A stretch of DNA of 13,391 nucleotides from Bacteriovorax stolpii (GTDB taxonomy: Bacteria > Bdellovibrionota > Bacteriovoracia > Bacteriovoracales > Bacteriovoracaceae). A model generated the notes under the pieces. The model did no database searches, was not told the DNA's origin, and was given only the letters and a program-made list of their open reading frames with translations. Location: assembly GCA_945862475.1 (NCBI GenBank), contig CAMAYW010000022.1, positions 1-13,391 of the forward strand, read 5' to 3'. A program made the position numbers and the translations under genes. Positions 12,997 to 13,391 of this stretch are shown here, piece after piece (the first letter of the stretch is position 1; each line of letters opens with the position of its first letter).

Positions 12997-13391
12997 TGAA
13001 GGCGTTAACAATTACAGAGAAAATGAAGCTCATATTGTCTCCCAAAATAGGTGGCATCAAGGCGCGCCTCTTTGTGACAAGAGAAGATGGTATTACCATC
13101 TATGATTCAGTTCAGGATCATACGACAACTTCTGTCTCTGCTCTTGTAAGTGGTGTATGGCAAGCATCAGAAGCTTTAATGGGGTTGGCCAACCCAAACC
13201 AAGATATTATGGAGTTCCGCTTAGGGTTTGATACGACATCGCAAGGAATTTATTTATTTCCAATAAGCGTCCAAGGGAAAAGATATTTTTTAGGTGCCAT
13301 TTATCAAAATTGCGTCAACCCTGGTCAGTTAAAACATCAAATTTCTAAAATAAAAGAAGAAATGGATAAGTCATTTCTTCTTGAAAATACG
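12996..13391 (+). CDS. Roadblock/LC7-like domain protein, 3' end beyond window
   Basis: The reading frame is open for 132 residues and runs off the window. It starts MKALTITEKMKL, with AGGAAGAG (12982-12989) six bases before the ATG, and overlaps the recR stop as TAATG. The order of predicted elements is helix, two strands (IKARLFVTREDGITIYDS), a long helix (SVSALVSGVWQASEALMGLA), three strands (MEFRLGFDTTSQGIYLFPI, then KRYFLGAIYQ) and a final helix. This is the Roadblock/LC7 plan, as in MglB-type regulators of small Ras-like GTPases. The assignment is by fold pattern, not by a diagnostic motif. No GTPase is visible in the window; one may lie downstream. Confidence 0.65.
   Translation, partial: MKALTITEKMKLILSPKIGGIKARLFVTREDGITIYDSVQDHTTTSVSALVSGVWQASEALMGLANPNQDIMEFRLGFDTTSQGIYLFPISVQGKRYFLGAIYQNCVNPGQLKHQISKIKEEMDKSFLLENT

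Noticed and set aside
1..13391. CRISPR arrays, insertion sequences, prophage, toxin-antitoxin or defence genes
   Set aside because: No direct repeats of array type, no transposase or integrase motifs, no terminal inverted repeats, and no defence-type domains were found on reading both strands.

Overview
The window reads as a chromosomal core region of an AT-rich Gram-negative bacterium. My best guess is the Bdellovibrionota, and within it the low-GC Bacteriovorax/Halobacteriovorax/Peredibacter side. This rests on gene style (NtrC-type regulator, PilZ protein, a Roadblock-like protein after recR, GT-C glycosyltransferases) and composition. It is inference, because no 16S or other phylogenetic marker was compared. 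I see no insertion sequence, prophage, CRISPR array or integrase, and apart from the cut 3' end the genes look intact.

Layout. 1-451 (+): two very small genes, a Lys-rich helical protein and a DUF1328-like membrane protein. 458-2672 (-): an NtrC-family sigma-54 response regulator followed by a Methyltransf_32-like methyltransferase. 2773-4092 (+): an unrecognised 220-aa protein, then pdxH. 4062-5365 (-): a DPM1-like polyprenyl-phosphate sugar synthase and a PAP2 phosphatase; the phosphatase overlaps pdxH tail to tail by 31 bp. 5430-9979 (+): an ArnT/PMT-like GT-C glycosyltransferase, a membrane-anchored PilZ protein, tadA, a small secreted protein and a second GT-C-like membrane protein, all with very short gaps or overlaps, so probably one long transcript. 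10056-10145: tRNA-Ser(GGA). 10200-10303: the SRP (4.5S) RNA with its own promoter. 10467-13391 (+): dnaX, ybaB and recR, followed by a Roadblock/LC7-like gene cut by the window edge.

Two themes join the genes. First, tadA, tRNA-Ser, SRP RNA, dnaX, ybaB and recR lie together much as in Bacillus subtilis. Here the block is interrupted by two envelope-type genes and extended by a Roadblock-like gene. Second, the DPM1-like enzyme, the PAP2 phosphatase and the GT-C enzyme form a compact divergent group that could make a polyprenyl-phosphate-linked sugar, transfer it outside the inner membrane, and remove phosphate from a lipid. Bdellovibrio bacteriovorus lipid A is reported to carry mannose in place of phosphates, so this group is a plausible, untested candidate for that kind of chemistry.

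Several start codons are adjusted here using ribosome binding sites and family alignments, including two TTG starts (5365 on the minus strand, 7980 on the plus strand). The regulator's frame stays open far upstream of its real start because of antisense overlap.
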